Shown here piece after piece: positions 35,801-46,025 of a DNA stretch of 64,000 nt. Below the pieces are notes generated by a model that was given only the letters and a program-made list of their open reading frames with translations, searched no databases and was not told where the DNA came from. A program made the position numbers and the translations under genes. Source of the stretch: Tridacna crocea (Eukaryota; Mollusca; Bivalvia; Cardiida; Cardiidae). The DNA is taken from NCBI GenBank assembly GCA_943736015.1, contig OX031063.1, forward strand, positions 33,448,172 to 33,512,171, written 5' to 3'. Numbering within the stretch: position 1 is the stretch's first letter; every line of letters begins with the position of its first letter.

Positions 35801-38800
35801 GGGGAAATGCTTGTGTTAGACATTTTTTATGGTTGTGTTTGCTCTTGGACGTAGGCAACTCAAAAATTTAATGCAGCTGAGCACATGGACAAAAATGGAC
35901 CAGGTGTGCGAACACATGGAAACACTGGAAAAAGAGTCCACATCCCCATAGTGTTTGAAGACATTAGAGTATCTATTCAGTTCACTGTGAACTATGCGAA
36001 CGTGTATGGTCTTCCTCAGCCAGCTGCTCCTCGAAGTACTGATAATACTCCACTCATATAATTATCTTCACTGTGAGAAAACCAGAAAGTCAGTGCATAA
36101 GGAGTATGTAGATTCCCTCTCTGAAAATGCACGCTGTATTCAGTACTCCACATCTACAAAGATATGGCGGAGCTGCGTGCCACACATTCGTGTAGCAACA
36201 CCAAAAGACTTGAACACATTTTTTTCCTGTTCTCTTTGTAACTGATGCGTCCAGTTCCGTTTACATTGTGTACTCCAGAAATAAAGGGGCATATCAGACT
36301 AGTTTAGATAATTTATATGGCACACATAGTTAACAAAATTTAACCCTACATCGTTTGTCGAGTTTTTCTATGCAAAATTTTGACGACCATGGGTTAGACT
36401 GTTTAAAAAAAATGTAGCCAAAGGAGAAAATACTTATGACCAGTATTTTCTCCTTTTCCAACAACCTTGTATGTATGTCCTTTTAATGACAAATCTCATC
36501 ATTCGGGATATATTCAGTTTGTCGTCTGAAAACGCTTTCAATTTGGTACAGTCTAAAATATTGTCACCTGATAAATACATGCACTTTACAGATAAATATT
36601 TAGCAAGCTCTTTGGCCTGAATCTTCTCTAAAGACTTTTTAAAAGTTCGTATTACATGTATTTGTGTTTATTTTGATAGTTTTGACAACCGATCTTTAGA
36701 TGTTCATGTTATGTAGCAGCTGCTAGCTTTGAATGACCAAAAGATAGGACATCAATAATTTAGGGATGCTGATACGTTTTCTCTTTTGTGTATTTAATAC
36801 ATCCAGACTTTAATATACATGTATCAATCTTTATACATTTTTACGGAACACACAATAGAAGGGTTTGTTAGAGACGTTTTAACATTCTTTTATGTGCTTG
36901 AAAAAAAGATGGATTTGCGCTTTGGTTCCCATTTGTAGACCAAGATCAGGCTGCAATTATATGCATGCTATTTTCTCTACATTCTCCATGATATAATTTC
37001 ATGCTAATGTGCGGCAGCAAAGGAATGACACTGTTTCACTATCTCTTTGCGCCTTCATTTCAAAAATGAGCACGGCATTCCGACAATTTTTTTTACCGAA
37101 AGACAAAATTTCAGACTGGTTCAAAATGAAATCATTTGCAGAGGACAAATAAATAAAGACTGTCTTTGCAAGGGTAGAAACTATTGTGAGAAAAGGAAAA
37201 CACACCGGTTACTAGCATTTTCTCATTTTTTCCAGTTTCGGAAGTCTCAGGTTTCTTTGGGGGTCGTTAAAACTACGGGTTGTGTGGTAGAGTTTTAACA
37301 GCATTATAAATAGATCGATAAGTTTATACATGTATTTCACGTGATTCAGTCTACTATAAACCTAATAGTTTTTCCTAACATTAAAGATCAAGATAAGACT
37401 TCAAAGAAAGATATATACTGTGCTATACTTTGCAAACTGTTTTAGAAAGAAAGGAATAGTTTGATCCTGTTTTCTAGTATACCTACTATACGCTAAGAGT
37501 TCTTGCTGAAACTGATCTTAAGAATTTTAAACTGCACCATGCTCTGGCAAAAGCGGGTCTGATGCGTATCAACACAAAATTAGGGATCTATACAGCCCAT
37601 ATCGTCATAGAAGTGGCTCAATAATCCTGAGGTAGAATAGTCATTGAACATGCTAAAAATTCACCAAAAAAAACCCGAAAGGTCGACGCAGTTAATTTTC
37701 CACACTTCGTGCAGGTTGGTCTTCGTCGATTCTCCTTGTAGATGCATCAAACAACCTTTTACCAGAGAGCAACTTCTGTTTTTAAGTAGATCTACGTTTT
37801 TTACCAGTAATTTTTTCTGGATCTAATTCAAGCGTTGAATCGAATTCAATAACACACACGACAGAAAAAAAAATCTACACGCAGTGAATACGGTCCCAAA
37901 TATGGTATGAGGACGTAATATTAATCCGCCATTCACGAAGACAAGAGTTACTACCATCCGCGCTGATTGATTTTCTCATCTGCCGTTTTCAAATAAACTG
38001 TCAATAACTGCAAATCTTGTTGAAAGTTGTAGGTATATAATAAAAGGAATATTGCGTTGTAGTAACTTTCATGGTGCTTGTATTTACTTCTCTCAGAGTA
38101 AGAAAATTTTGACATCGCGCGACATCAAATTTTCTTATGCTGCACGAATTAATTACAAACACAAAGAAAGTCACTACAACATTATATTCCGTATGTATTC
38201 CTTTATATCACGTAAATAGTAATTGTTGTTTGGTAGTTTCTTTATTGAATATGATTTAAATCATTCCGAATGACGAATATGTCATATGAATATGCTCATT
38301 GTTTTTAACATTACATTCAGTAACAACGAATATGTTGTTTGTGTGTTACTTTTCTGTCCCGTATTTTTTCCCAAATGCATGGCAAACTGCCTAAGTAATC
38401 AGGTAGCTAAACAGCGTCACGTTGTCGTTTAATCCTTCGATTAAATCAAAGAACAAACTCAAGAAAAACATGTAGAGATGTGCTTTTACATTGACGTTTC
38501 ACACCCACTGACAAAAATGTACGCATTTTACTGCGTTTTAGAATTGACGTCGCTGACGTGACGTTCGTAAACAAAACGCACTGTGGAGGGTGCCTGTATT
38601 TAAACGTGCATATCTCCGAAACTACACATCATATCAATGAAAAATGATAAACACATCAGACAGAAATGAATTCCCTTTAATAAAATGCAAAAAAACAAAA
38701 ATCGAAAATTTTGGCCATAAGGCACCTTTTCCCAGATCCGCGCTCATATGTATTTACTGTTGAGTTGGCCGTTGAGCTGGAATGTCGAGCTGGCTCAACG

Positions 38801-41760
38801 GACATAGATCTATTATTGCTATTGAGCTAGCGGTGAGCTGGAAAGTCGAGCTGGCTCAACGGACATTAATCGAAGCATATGATTGTATAAGTATTTTTAC
38901 TGTTGAGCTGGCCGTTGAACTTGAATGTCGAGCTGGCTCAACGGACTTTAATTTTGACATTTATATGTATTTTTGCTGTCGAGCTGGTGGTTGAGCTGGA
39001 ATGTCGAGCTGGCTCAACGGACATTGATTGAAACACATGTATAAGTATCTTTACTGTTGAGCTGGCGGTTGAGCTGGAATGTCAAGCTGGCTCAACGGAC
39101 ATGGATGTAGTAATTTTGCTGTTGAGCTGGAAAGTCGAGCTAGCTCAACGGACATTGATCAAGGCATATGTTTAAGTATTCTTACTGTTGAGCTGGCGGT
39201 TGAGCTTTCAAGAATACCGAGGTGGGTCATGATTTTATATTTTGACATAATTATATAATGTGTTTTTGCTTTTGAGTTGGTGGTTGAGCTGGTCATTGAT
39301 TGAAACATATGTATGAGGATTTTTACTGTTACGGTGGCAGTTGAGCTGGAATGTCGAGCTGGCTCAACAGACATGGATCTAGTATTTTTGCTTTTGACCT
39401 GGCCGTTGATCTGGACTGTCGAGCTGGCTCTACGGACATTGGTCGAAGTATATGTATAAGTTTTTTTCCTGTTGAGGTGGCGGTTGAGCTGGAATGTCGA
39501 GCTGGCTCACCAGACTTTCATTTTGACATACCGGTATATCTATTTTTGCTGTTGAGCTGGCGGTTGAGCTGGAATGTCGAGCTTGCTCAACGGACATTGA
39601 TTGAAACATATGTATAAGTACTGTTGAGCTTGCGGTTGAGCTTGAATGTCGAACTGGTTCAACGGAATTTGATTTTGACATATATATCTATTTTTGCTGT
39701 TGAGCTGGTGGTTGAGCTCGAATGTCGAGCAGGCTCAACGGACATCGATTGAAACAGATGTATAAGTATTTTTACTATTGAGCTTCCGGTTGAGCTGGAA
39801 TGTCGAGCTGGCTAAACGGGCAAGGATCTAATTTTTTTGCTGTTGAGCTAGGCGTAGAGCTGGAATGCCGAGCTCGCTCAACGGAGTTTGATTTTGACAA
39901 TATATATGTATTTTTGCAGTTGAGCTGGTGGATTTATGATACTGTCGGTGTTCACTGCTATCTATCGCCAATATTCAGATATGTTGTCTGACCATCAAAA
40001 AAGACACATAACTTCCATACATCCACCGACGAAAATGAAGACCTATTTCTTCGTCTGAACTGATTGAGAGGTACCCAAATACCACTTTTCCTGTGTCAGA
40101 CGTAATCGAAGATTTAGAATTTGGATGATGCAGTCAGGACAACGAACACATACACATATGTGCTTCCTACCTACCTTGACCAAGGCTGTGGAGGTGTAAA
40201 ACCCTTGGTCAAGTTTGCGCAGGACTAGGCTTCTCTCAATGGGTAGTGCAATCATTTCCCAATGAATCTGAGAGTCCCTGCCAGCTTCAGATATTTGCTT
40301 AGCTTTGATGCTTGGTGGGATAACTGTAACATTAACAAATAAATGTTCCAAGTCATAATTTTATACGGATCTCAAAAGCAGTTTTGGTAAAGTGGCCATC
40401 TGCTTTTTGTTAAAAGTATTTATGTCTCAGGTCTACCAAATGTAACAACGACTGTATTGCAACGTCGTAATGCTCTTTGGTTCGGAGATTTTGTAGCGTT
40501 TAACTTCTCTTGGTTCAATCTAGAGATGTACTGAGATGTGTTGTTGCGTCTCAAGCAAAGACCATGAATCTGAGATGTAGTAGAGCAAATTACGTCCACA
40601 CGAGTAAAGAAAGGCACATAGTACATAGACCTGCTCAAAGTTACACTGAATGTTGCAATAAGCGCCTATGCAGGCAGTGTCCTACAGCTTCAACCCCATC
40701 GCACTCACAGTCTTCGTTGACGCGAATTTCAGAATCATGTTGGTCCAATATAATGTCCCAGGTACAGCCTCTGATGGCCAGCTCTGGAGCGAATTGAGCC
40801 TTGTGCATTACGCAGTCTTCGCCAATGTCAATTATGTGGATCTGTTCCATCTAGTTCAGATTGTCGTCATCACTTGCGTCCTGGAAATATTAGCGAGCTT
40901 GAGAGGTACCCGTCTTAGGAGGCTGCCTTTAGTGGCTGCTCAAAGTGCAAAATTTGACGATAAGGCGTTACTGACCATATACGGCGATTATTGGTATCAA
41001 CATCACCGTGCTACTTGCTAGGCGTTTCCAACAATCAGTTTATGAAGGCACTTTTTCTATCTGCATCTGAAGGATCCAGAACGTGACGACAGGTAAGTAG
41101 TCTTTTCACATTGAGATAGCTAAAAAAGGCCGTATCGAACGTTGACTTGGGTATTTCTCTGCTGTGTCGATGTGGGTATTCATCTTTGAAGTACTATATC
41201 AGTATGAGCAGAGTCGAAATTTAAATTACCTACATCAAGGTAAGAGAACTGGTAAGGATTCCAGAAAGCGGTCATCGGAAGTGACTGTTGCTGTTTGGAG
41301 ATGTTACTTTACAATTGATAGAAATTAAATATATTTGACGAAATAGACAATACAAAACAGGTTAAAGTGTCAATATTGGTTCCGATGTTTGATGACGTAC
41401 ATTTTGAGAATGGGTCACTTCATCGATTTTACTGACATTTACATAAGAGTATAATAGCTTAGAAGCCCAGAATGTCCGAAAAATGCAATACATGTAGGTG
41501 CACAAGATCGAAATAATAGTGAAATCTGAATGATCTATAAAAGGTATACTTTTTTTTAAACAAATTATCCGCAGCTATTTAATTCGCATATAATAAGCAA
41601 ACTTTTAACCTGTAGCTTCCGTTTGTATTTGTTTAGGTCTTATCCTGTTGTCATACTCGCTAAACAGATGATCTGTCAAATTCTTCGCATCATTACCGGT
41701 CTGGCAGTTGGCACGTGCAATACAGATTGTGAAAAGTAGCAGATTTGGCACAAATCCCAT
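29052..41760 (-). CDS. Cys-loop (nicotinic acetylcholine receptor-like) ligand-gated channel subunit, 5 exons, 434 aa predicted
   Basis: The exons on the minus strand are 41760-41610, 33179-33022, 32033-31911, 30539-30441 and 29825-29052, with intron phases 1,0,0,0. The predicted protein has a signal peptide (1-20) and a ligand-binding domain with helix 1 motif LFSEYDNRIRP, loop D VVWTDEFLTW, loop A WNPSDYGG and loop B AWSY. The Cys loop is Cys150-Cys164 with 13 residues between and a YFPFDVQT core. M1 is near 226-250, M2 258-278, M3 285-309 and M4 406-430. The M1-M2 linker PCESGER has Glu at -1' and no anion-channel deletion, so cation selectivity is expected. Leu 9' and Thr 6' are kept, and 20' is Glu. 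Loop C lacks the vicinal cysteine pair of alpha subunits, so the agonist is uncertain. It is likely a surface subunit of a pentamer. Confidence 0.88.
29826..30440 (-). other. Receptor (-) intron 4
   Basis: A 615-bp intron. It contains a decayed palindromic MITE at about 29855-30010 (ctgttatccagcattttctt). Nothing else is recognised. Confidence 0.5.
30441..30539 (-). CDS. nAChR-like (-) exon 4: Cys loop and loop B
   Basis: It is 99 nt, phase 0, with acceptor ttacag and donor gtaatg. It encodes VFLSTCTMDITYFPFDVQTC, then SLHFFAWSYTKQE. The two cysteines are separated by 13 residues with the diagnostic FPFD core, and the Trp in AWSY is the loop B aromatic. A glutamine-rich open frame in another register overlaps it and is not coding. 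Confidence 0.9.
30540..31910 (-). other. Receptor (-) intron 3 with a palindromic MITE and diffuse repeats
   Basis: It holds a near-perfect MITE at 31251-31475 and two copies of a gtgtagatccaagatcagact-type repeat (about 30716-30900 and 31730-31810). That repeat also occurs near 43800, 57750 and 63240. A ttgttgttgttgttgctgtt microsatellite lies at 30600-30625. Confidence 0.5.
31251..31475. mobile_element. Palindromic MITE, near-perfect centre
   Basis: It runs from ttaactctttaccagac to gtggtaatgggttt, with gaaaacactgtgggaaaagg / ccttttcccacagtgttttc around the aatgctggttaccagcattt core. One arm has a compensated change (cactgt / acagtg) shared by both arms. Confidence 0.85.
31911..32033 (-). 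CDS. nAChR-like (-) exon 3
   Basis: It is 123 nt, phase 0 at both ends, with acceptor catttag and donor gtaat. It encodes SNVWKPDISLGNSILQYKEL, then the beta-strand segment ending IIWRPFE. The VWKPDI motif is the usual start of this block in Cys-loop receptors. It is identical in length to plus-strand exon 58591-58713. Confidence 0.88.
32034..33021 (-). other. Receptor (-) intron 2 with a poly-G run and a MITE
   Basis: There is an uninterrupted run of about 20 G at 32292-32311 and a palindromic MITE remnant at about 32380-32560. Otherwise AT-rich. Confidence 0.6.
33022..33179 (-). CDS. nAChR-like (-) exon 2: loops D and A
   Basis: It is 158 nt with acceptor tttaacag and donor gtattta. It encodes VFVSFVLLSLNELDEVSET, then TGYLEVVWTDEFLTWNPSDY and a GGLGYYLWPQ end. 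The tryptophans and the WNPxDYGG motif are the complementary-face loop D and principal-face loop A signatures of nicotinic-like receptors. It has exactly the same length and phases as plus-strand exon 57392-57549. Confidence 0.9.
33770..34198 (-). repeat. Minisatellite array, left arm
   Basis: About six decayed monomers built on ccgttgagccagctcgacat and tccagctcaac, separated by AT-rich spacers (agcaaaaatatatata, catatgtttcaatc). The orientation is inverse to the right arm. Confidence 0.85.
34908..35000 (+). mobile_element. tRNA-like SINE head
   Basis: gcgtgggtagcgcagtcggt and tacgctgcctac resemble a tRNA 5' half with an A box. The B box (gatcgaggcgcatc) is poor. It lies in the transposon gene's intron. 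Confidence 0.5.
35345..35480 (+). mobile_element. tRNA-derived SINE with (atca)n tail
   Basis: cggtaacccagtcggtggcg, gtcgtgagttcgaccaacgg, and a 3' end gcgttaaaaacataacaatc followed by aatcaatcaatg. Same tail type as 16497-16765. Confidence 0.7.
36344..36570. mobile_element. Palindromic MITE inside the transposon
   Basis: It runs from ttaaccctacatcgtttgtc to gtctaaaatattgtcacctg. The core gagaaaatacttatgaccag / tattttctccttttcc is imperfect. Confidence 0.65.
37085..37297. mobile_element. Palindromic MITE, decayed
   Basis: ttaccgaaagacaaaatttc through aactacgggttgtgtggtag, with only partial mirror arms. Confidence 0.55.
38755..39935 (+). repeat. Minisatellite array, right arm, with four-monomer higher-order period
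   Basis: Sixteen or so monomers of 50-100 bp share gttgagctggaatgtcgag, then ctggctcaacgga. Each can fold as GTTGAGC...GCTCAAC. Four spacer types recur in the order A (ggatctagtatttttgct), B (gatcgaagcatatgtataag), C (attttgacatatatatgtat), D (gattgaaacatatgtataag). ABCD occurs three times in a row (A at 38802, 39099 and 39371), giving a period of about 270-300 bp, then a rearranged CDAC. Confidence 0.88.
40043..41060. other. Coding-like but unassigned stretch in receptor (-) intron 1
   Basis: GC content rises and long frames exist on both strands: plus 40668-41021 (117 aa) and 40510-40797; minus 40043-40351 and 40641-40850. On the minus strand 40337-40164 is bounded by gttacag and gtaggtag splice-like signals, giving PPSIKAKQISEAGRDSQIHW and following residues. 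I recognise no family. It could be a remnant of a retroposed or transposon gene. Confidence 0.35.
41610..41760 (-). CDS. nAChR-like (-) exon 1: start and signal peptide
   Basis: The ATG at 41760 is preceded by an in-frame stop about ten codons upstream. The product is MGFVPNLLLFTICIARANCQ (hydrophobic core, likely cleavage near Cys-Gln), then TGNDAKNLTDHLFSEYDNRI and a short basic end. It is 151 nt, ending in phase 1 at donor gttaaaag. The single last base plus the first two bases at 33179-33178 make Glu51, which restores the same Glu-Val-Phe-Val junction seen in the plus-strand paralogue. The shared TGNDAK after the signal peptide supports the assignment. Confidence 0.8.
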
Positions 41761-43064
41761 CCTGGATACGCTGCCTTTTACAAACTCTTATTAGTCTCGT
41801 TACCTGCTGGAAATAATATGGAGACGATAATACGACAGAGAAATACCTCAGTAAATTAGGAATAACCGACATAAATTTTATAAAGCTTGAATTCATTACT
41901 TAAACAATAAAATATGCTTCAAAAGGGGCAAACTGTCTTTATAACGCGGACGTAACGGGTTTAACATATATATTTCTTTTCATAAAGATGTCTCGTTGTA
42001 AACATCAGCCATTTTAAGTTTTGTTCAAATTCTGGATGTCAAGGCTATTTCTTTTTTTAGTAAAAATTACACCTAATATTAGAATGGCAAGCAATCTTTA
42101 AATTCGGCCCCAATCGGAAAGTATGCATTTACATGTATAATGTTTTGATAGCATTTTTTCTTACTGCCATATTTCCATCTTCGAACGATTCATTCACACA
42201 GACTTAAATATTCTATTTCATTATACATCCGCTGATTATTTGTTCACCATTATCTAGTTCTTAAGGTATTAGCTAAAGTTATTTTTCTTTCTGTTTTCAC
42301 GTTCATTGTTCATTATCACAGCACATACAGAGAACGTTTTGCCAATTGTAATTTTTTTACTTGTCTAAGGACTATTCTACTCCATAATCAAGTCGCAGAC
42401 TGCACCGACTTGACATGGGAGCTACGTTTTGAAAATGCACGAAGTTCCCCTTTCACAGAGCACGGCTCATTTGTATTGTTATAGCTGAAAGAAATAGCAA
42501 AAGATACTAAGACTCTAATTAGCTCACCGATTATGAATTTCCGATGGTAGTAAATGAAGCTGTGATATACTCCTTTCTCTGAATATATAAAGTCTATAGC
42601 CAACCTCGTACTTACAAGAAAGGCGCTTTGGATATGAATTAAAAAAAATATATATCAATTTTGTTGCCCTTGACGTAAGGTGACTCCTGCTTCCAGTCAA
42701 GCATTTTATTTGCGCCATTTTAATGAATTATTGATAGTTTCCATTTTTTTTTAAATAGGAAATTCATCTGGGTAATAAAGTGAAGAGTCAGTCTCTTAAT
42801 CAACCCGTCACAAAGTTAACTGGACAGCTAAGCCATACTTAAAAATAAAGTAGAAGAGCAAAGAAAATCAACACAATAATTTCGGTAAACCAACAAGGTA
42901 CATCCTAAGTAATGCCCTCCTGTCAATTTTGGAAACATGGTATACGTTTGCTATCTATAGCTTACTGTACATGCTTTTACTTTTCAAGTTAAAAGGATGC
43001 TTTAAGAATATTGTGAATTTTACAATTCAATGTACAGCAATCTTTTTTTTCCTAATGTGCATCA
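41761..43064. other. Upstream region of receptor (-); nothing recognised
   Basis: This is the putative promoter side of the minus-strand gene. No TATA/Inr arrangement or repeat stands out. tatatatttctttt at 41964-41977 is simple AT sequence. Confidence 0.3.
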
Positions 43065-43262
43065 GGGCCCGTATTCACCAACCATTCTTGAGAATATTCT
43101 TAGTCTTATTCTCCAAGATTTTCTCTATGTGTAAGTAACACAACTTCTGATTGGCTAAACCGAATGGTTTAGCCAATCAGAAGGTGTGTTACTTTCAAAT
43201 GTAGAAAATTCTGGAGAATAAGACTAAGAATATTCTTAAGAATGGTTGGTGAATACAGCCCC
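43065..43262. mobile_element. Near-perfect palindromic MITE (198 bp)
   Basis: gggcccgtattcaccaacca ... gattggctaaac | gtttagccaatc ... tggttggtgaatacagcccc. Almost the full length pairs with itself. Other copies: 5540-5750, 52311-52497 and a half-copy at 57845-57970. Confidence 0.88.
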
Positions 43263-43304
43263 AGAGCTCCATAAAGAAGGAGTAATTTTGATTTCTAAAT
43301 GTTT

Positions 43305-43405
43305 AATTCTGCGCTAAAACCTATGTTATGGATACTCGTTAGGATTTTCTCATCGAGACGATTCTAATGAGTACACATAAAGGCATAACATAGGTTTTGG
43401 AAGAG
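43305..43405. repeat. Nested stem-loop
   Basis: Outer arms aaaacctatgttatg / cataacataggtttt enclose a second pair ctcgttag / ctaatgag. Single copy in the window. Confidence 0.6.
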
Positions 43406-44520
43406 ATATAGTGGATTTAGAATACCATCACTCCCTCCTATCAGAAGCTCTATACGTTGTCTACATTGTATAGGAAACATACAGAATATTTGCACAGAGC
43501 AATGTCGTGTTGTACTGAGTGTAGGATTTTCATCTGAGTAGAGGATGAAGTTGGCATTGTCATGGAATGGGTAACAAATTACGGTTTCCCTGGAAGATCC
43601 GTGTCACTGACATGATTCATTTATTATGACTGACCTCAGTTTCCTACATGTTTGATTGCTTCTTGTTCCTATCTATTTCATCAATCTTTCAAACCTTATC
43701 CTGCTTCGAAAGTGGACTGAAACTTTTCACGCCGATAATAAGTAAGACAGTATGTAAAAAAAAATTGCTATTTCAATGGTAATTTTTTGGAATAGATATT
43801 TCCTTATCGGACTGCTGATCCAAGATCAGTAGCAAGTTCTGTGCAGGCTGATTTTGATGTACTTTCGTCCGCAAAAGATCTGTCAGTCCCGCTTACGAGC
43901 CTAAGAATTAAATGCTTTCAAACTTGTCGGTATTGTCTTCTTTTTCTATTTCTGAAACAGGATACTATATTCTTAAGTTTTACCGAATGATATTGCGTTT
44001 ACAAAATATGTTGTCTGTGAGTTTTATTACAATTTTGTCTTTTTGTAATGATCGGTTCGTGAAGAAATATAGAACTATAGGAACGAAAGATACGAAGTCT
44101 CTGAAAAAAAATCAGAAATTAATACGACAACTTCAGAATTTGCTTAGATTAAGAAATTTCTTCATTTTTCACCTATGTTTCAAATTGCCACACTTTCTAC
44201 GTTGAAGGTGACAAGAAGGGGAATAGGTGAATAAAACATTCAAATCAGATAAGGGAACAGCATCAAAACCTAATTACGCCAATGCTATGATTAATTTTCA
44301 ATTCATATGAACACTTAACCAAAGGACAGCGTTTATCTACGAGCATGAGAAAGGACCCATTAAAAACGCTGTAGGCAAACACAACTGATATTCATCATGT
44401 AACATGCGGTCTTTTTCCCAGCTTGCTTTTCATCCTTTAGATCGTCATAATTGTCATAGTAATATTATGTCGTTTGACAATGCTTTCGCGTTGGAAGTTT
44501 GTGGCAAAAAGGGAGACTTA
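43406..44520. other. Intergenic, only a diffuse repeat seen
   Basis: 43795-43910 matches the tccttatcggac...gatccaagatcag repeat also found near 30716, 31730, 57750 and 63240. No gene recognised. Confidence 0.4.
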
Positions 44521-44720
44521 AAACTCTTTACCACATAATTCCGAGTCCTAACGACAACGAAAGAGAAAAGAGAAATAATGATTTCTCTCTGTGATAGGTT
44601 AACCAGAATTTTCTCTTTTTTTCACAATGTTTTCTACCCTATCACAGAGAGAAATTATTATTTGAGCAGATTTGTGTTCTGAATATGCTTTCAATTGGGT
44701 CTGGATTAAAGTTTTTTCCT
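44521..44720. mobile_element. Palindromic MITE with a second hairpin
   Basis: Begins aactctttaccacataatt. aataatgatttctctctgtg-atagg (from 44575) is mirrored by cctatcacagagagaaatta-tta (to 44660). Confidence 0.65.
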
Positions 44721-45014
44721 CTAATGGTAAACTGATATCATGCGCTGTCAACTATATCCAGACATTATTCAAATGTCGTGATCATTTTGCGCCCATGGGA
44801 AAACGGTTATTTATTACGGGTGGCTTGGCTTTCAAACCTTTAGTTCTATACCTAGTTTGTTTTGGTTCTCGATTTTCTCCAGTAAAATTACGAATAAAAG
44901 ATCAAAACAATAGGTGTAGAAAATCAAATCCATGTTTGACCCCTGTGCTTGTCTGAAAGACCTACTGAAGACAGTATGAGCGCATTCTTCAGGTTTAAAA
45001 AAAGATTCACTTAA

Positions 45015-45554
45015 AGGTGGCCCTTCAGATCTTGGAACGAAAATTTTACAAAAATACAAAAAATTCATCCATATACTTCCAAAGCCTTCTAATTTTCATT
45101 CATTAAATCCCAGTAGACGAAAATCACCCAACAACTACATAAATTAGAGATTTACTACAGCCCAGGTCGACACTGAAGGGAAACACGGTCTATTTTTACA
45201 TGAGTAACTCGCTCATTTACATACCAGAAATATACAGACGAAGCTTCAAACATAGCATCCGAAGTTCTAGACATTATGGAAAATAATTACATGTTTGTTA
45301 TGTTATGGAATTTAATAGTCATTAGTCACGTGCAAGTCATTTAACATTCCCACAATGCTTTTTTTATTTTGGCGGGAAATCTAAAAATAGCTTAAAAGGC
45401 TACGTAGCCTTTTAAGAGAATACCACCAAAACAATTTTTTTTCGTAATTTTATGAATCTTGATTACTGATGATTTGTATTGTTTTTTCACATAAATTTCA
45501 GCGACATATATATTTTTTAATTTGGAGTGATATGAAAATTCTAAATACCCACCT
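45015..45554. mobile_element. TTAA-flanked MITE (540 bp)
   Basis: TTAA at 45011-45014 and 45555-45558; termini aggtgg / ccacct. It is the same family as 26491-27031, close to the same length and well conserved. Confidence 0.85.
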
Positions 45555-45938
45555 TTAATAGATAAGTTAGCTAATGAGTCATACTCTGTAGGAAGAAGAC
45601 AAAATTTTAAAAGTTTAGACCCATCTTAGCATGCGCAATCTGTGCAGCCAGATATGAGTCGTTGAACTTTCTGCATATCCAAAAACCATATTTCCATCAC
45701 AATTTAGAAGATTGTTTCATAAAATGATTGTTATTAATGCATAATTACAGAGATCCATTAAGCACCCCCCCTCTCCCAAGGCACGTCTCAAATGTATTTC
45801 AATTTCTTAATATGGGCTTTTTGTCCACTCATTAATACAGCCTCAACAAGAACACATGCAATATACACTTCATATCCTACGCCGGAGTACCAACTAGGAC
45901 CAAATGTGCCACCGGAAGACAGGACCGGGTTCCATAAC

Positions 45939-46025
45939 ATATCGTCGGTTTACTTCAAAAACCTCGTAACTAAAGCTGGAAACAGGAGCAGTAGTTACGA
46001 GGTTTTTAAAGTGAACCGACGATAT
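45939..46025. repeat. Long near-perfect hairpin
   Basis: Arms of about 34 bp (atatcgtcggtttacttcaa... / ...gtgaaccgacgatat) include the aacctcgtaacta / tagttacgaggtt block. The loop is about 19 bp (aagctggaaacaggagcag). Confidence 0.75.

Larger units (their letters stand above)
34538..36245 (+). pseudogene. Decayed spliced gene of the intronic transposon (transposase-like)
   Basis: ATGGAG followed by gtaagt (34544) splices to ttcag|gacatagagaggtac (35134), giving MEDIERYFGRTPINTPFGS, then a stop. Further decayed blocks follow: RNRKKFMFWGNACVRHF (about 35780-35825), NGPGVRTHGNTGKRVH (about 35901-35950), YANVYGLPQPAAPRSTDNTP and, in another frame, IQYSTSTKIWRSCVPHI. The string HGNTG, a conserved Pro, then a Y-x-T/F...W...P-x-I block recalls a large repeated family of uncharacterised genes in fish, molluscs and cnidarians. 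I rely on memory for that and cannot name the superfamily. Several stops and frameshifts show it is dead. A SINE (35345-35480) interrupts it. Confidence 0.55.
33760..39945. mobile_element. Decayed foldback-type transposon with minisatellite terminal inverted repeats (about 6.2 kb)
   Basis: Two minisatellite arrays (33770-34198 and 38755-39935) point in opposite directions. Each is joined internally to the same sequence: cgcggatctgggaaaaggtgcctta at 34217-34241, with its inverse ending cagatccgcgctcatatgta near 38755. The inside holds remnants of a spliced gene (34538-36245), nested SINEs and MITEs. Its overall layout resembles FB/Galileo-type foldback elements of Drosophila (known family architecture; relationship is inference). 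It sits in receptor (-) intron 1. Confidence 0.7.

Noticed and set aside
39351..39681. Frames with repeated VELECRAGS / SVEPARHSSST
   Set aside because: Pure translation of the minisatellite monomers in opposite directions.
38755..39935. CRISPR-like array of direct repeats and spacers
   Set aside because: Spacers fall into four recurring types, monomers are diverged and inverted at the partner arm, and the genome is eukaryotic; it is a minisatellite.
40164..40337. Extra coding exon of the minus-strand receptor
   Set aside because: Splice-like borders exist, but exon 41610-41760 joins 33179 in phase and reproduces the paralogue's Glu-Val-Phe-Val junction. Adding this piece would insert a block foreign to the receptor fold.
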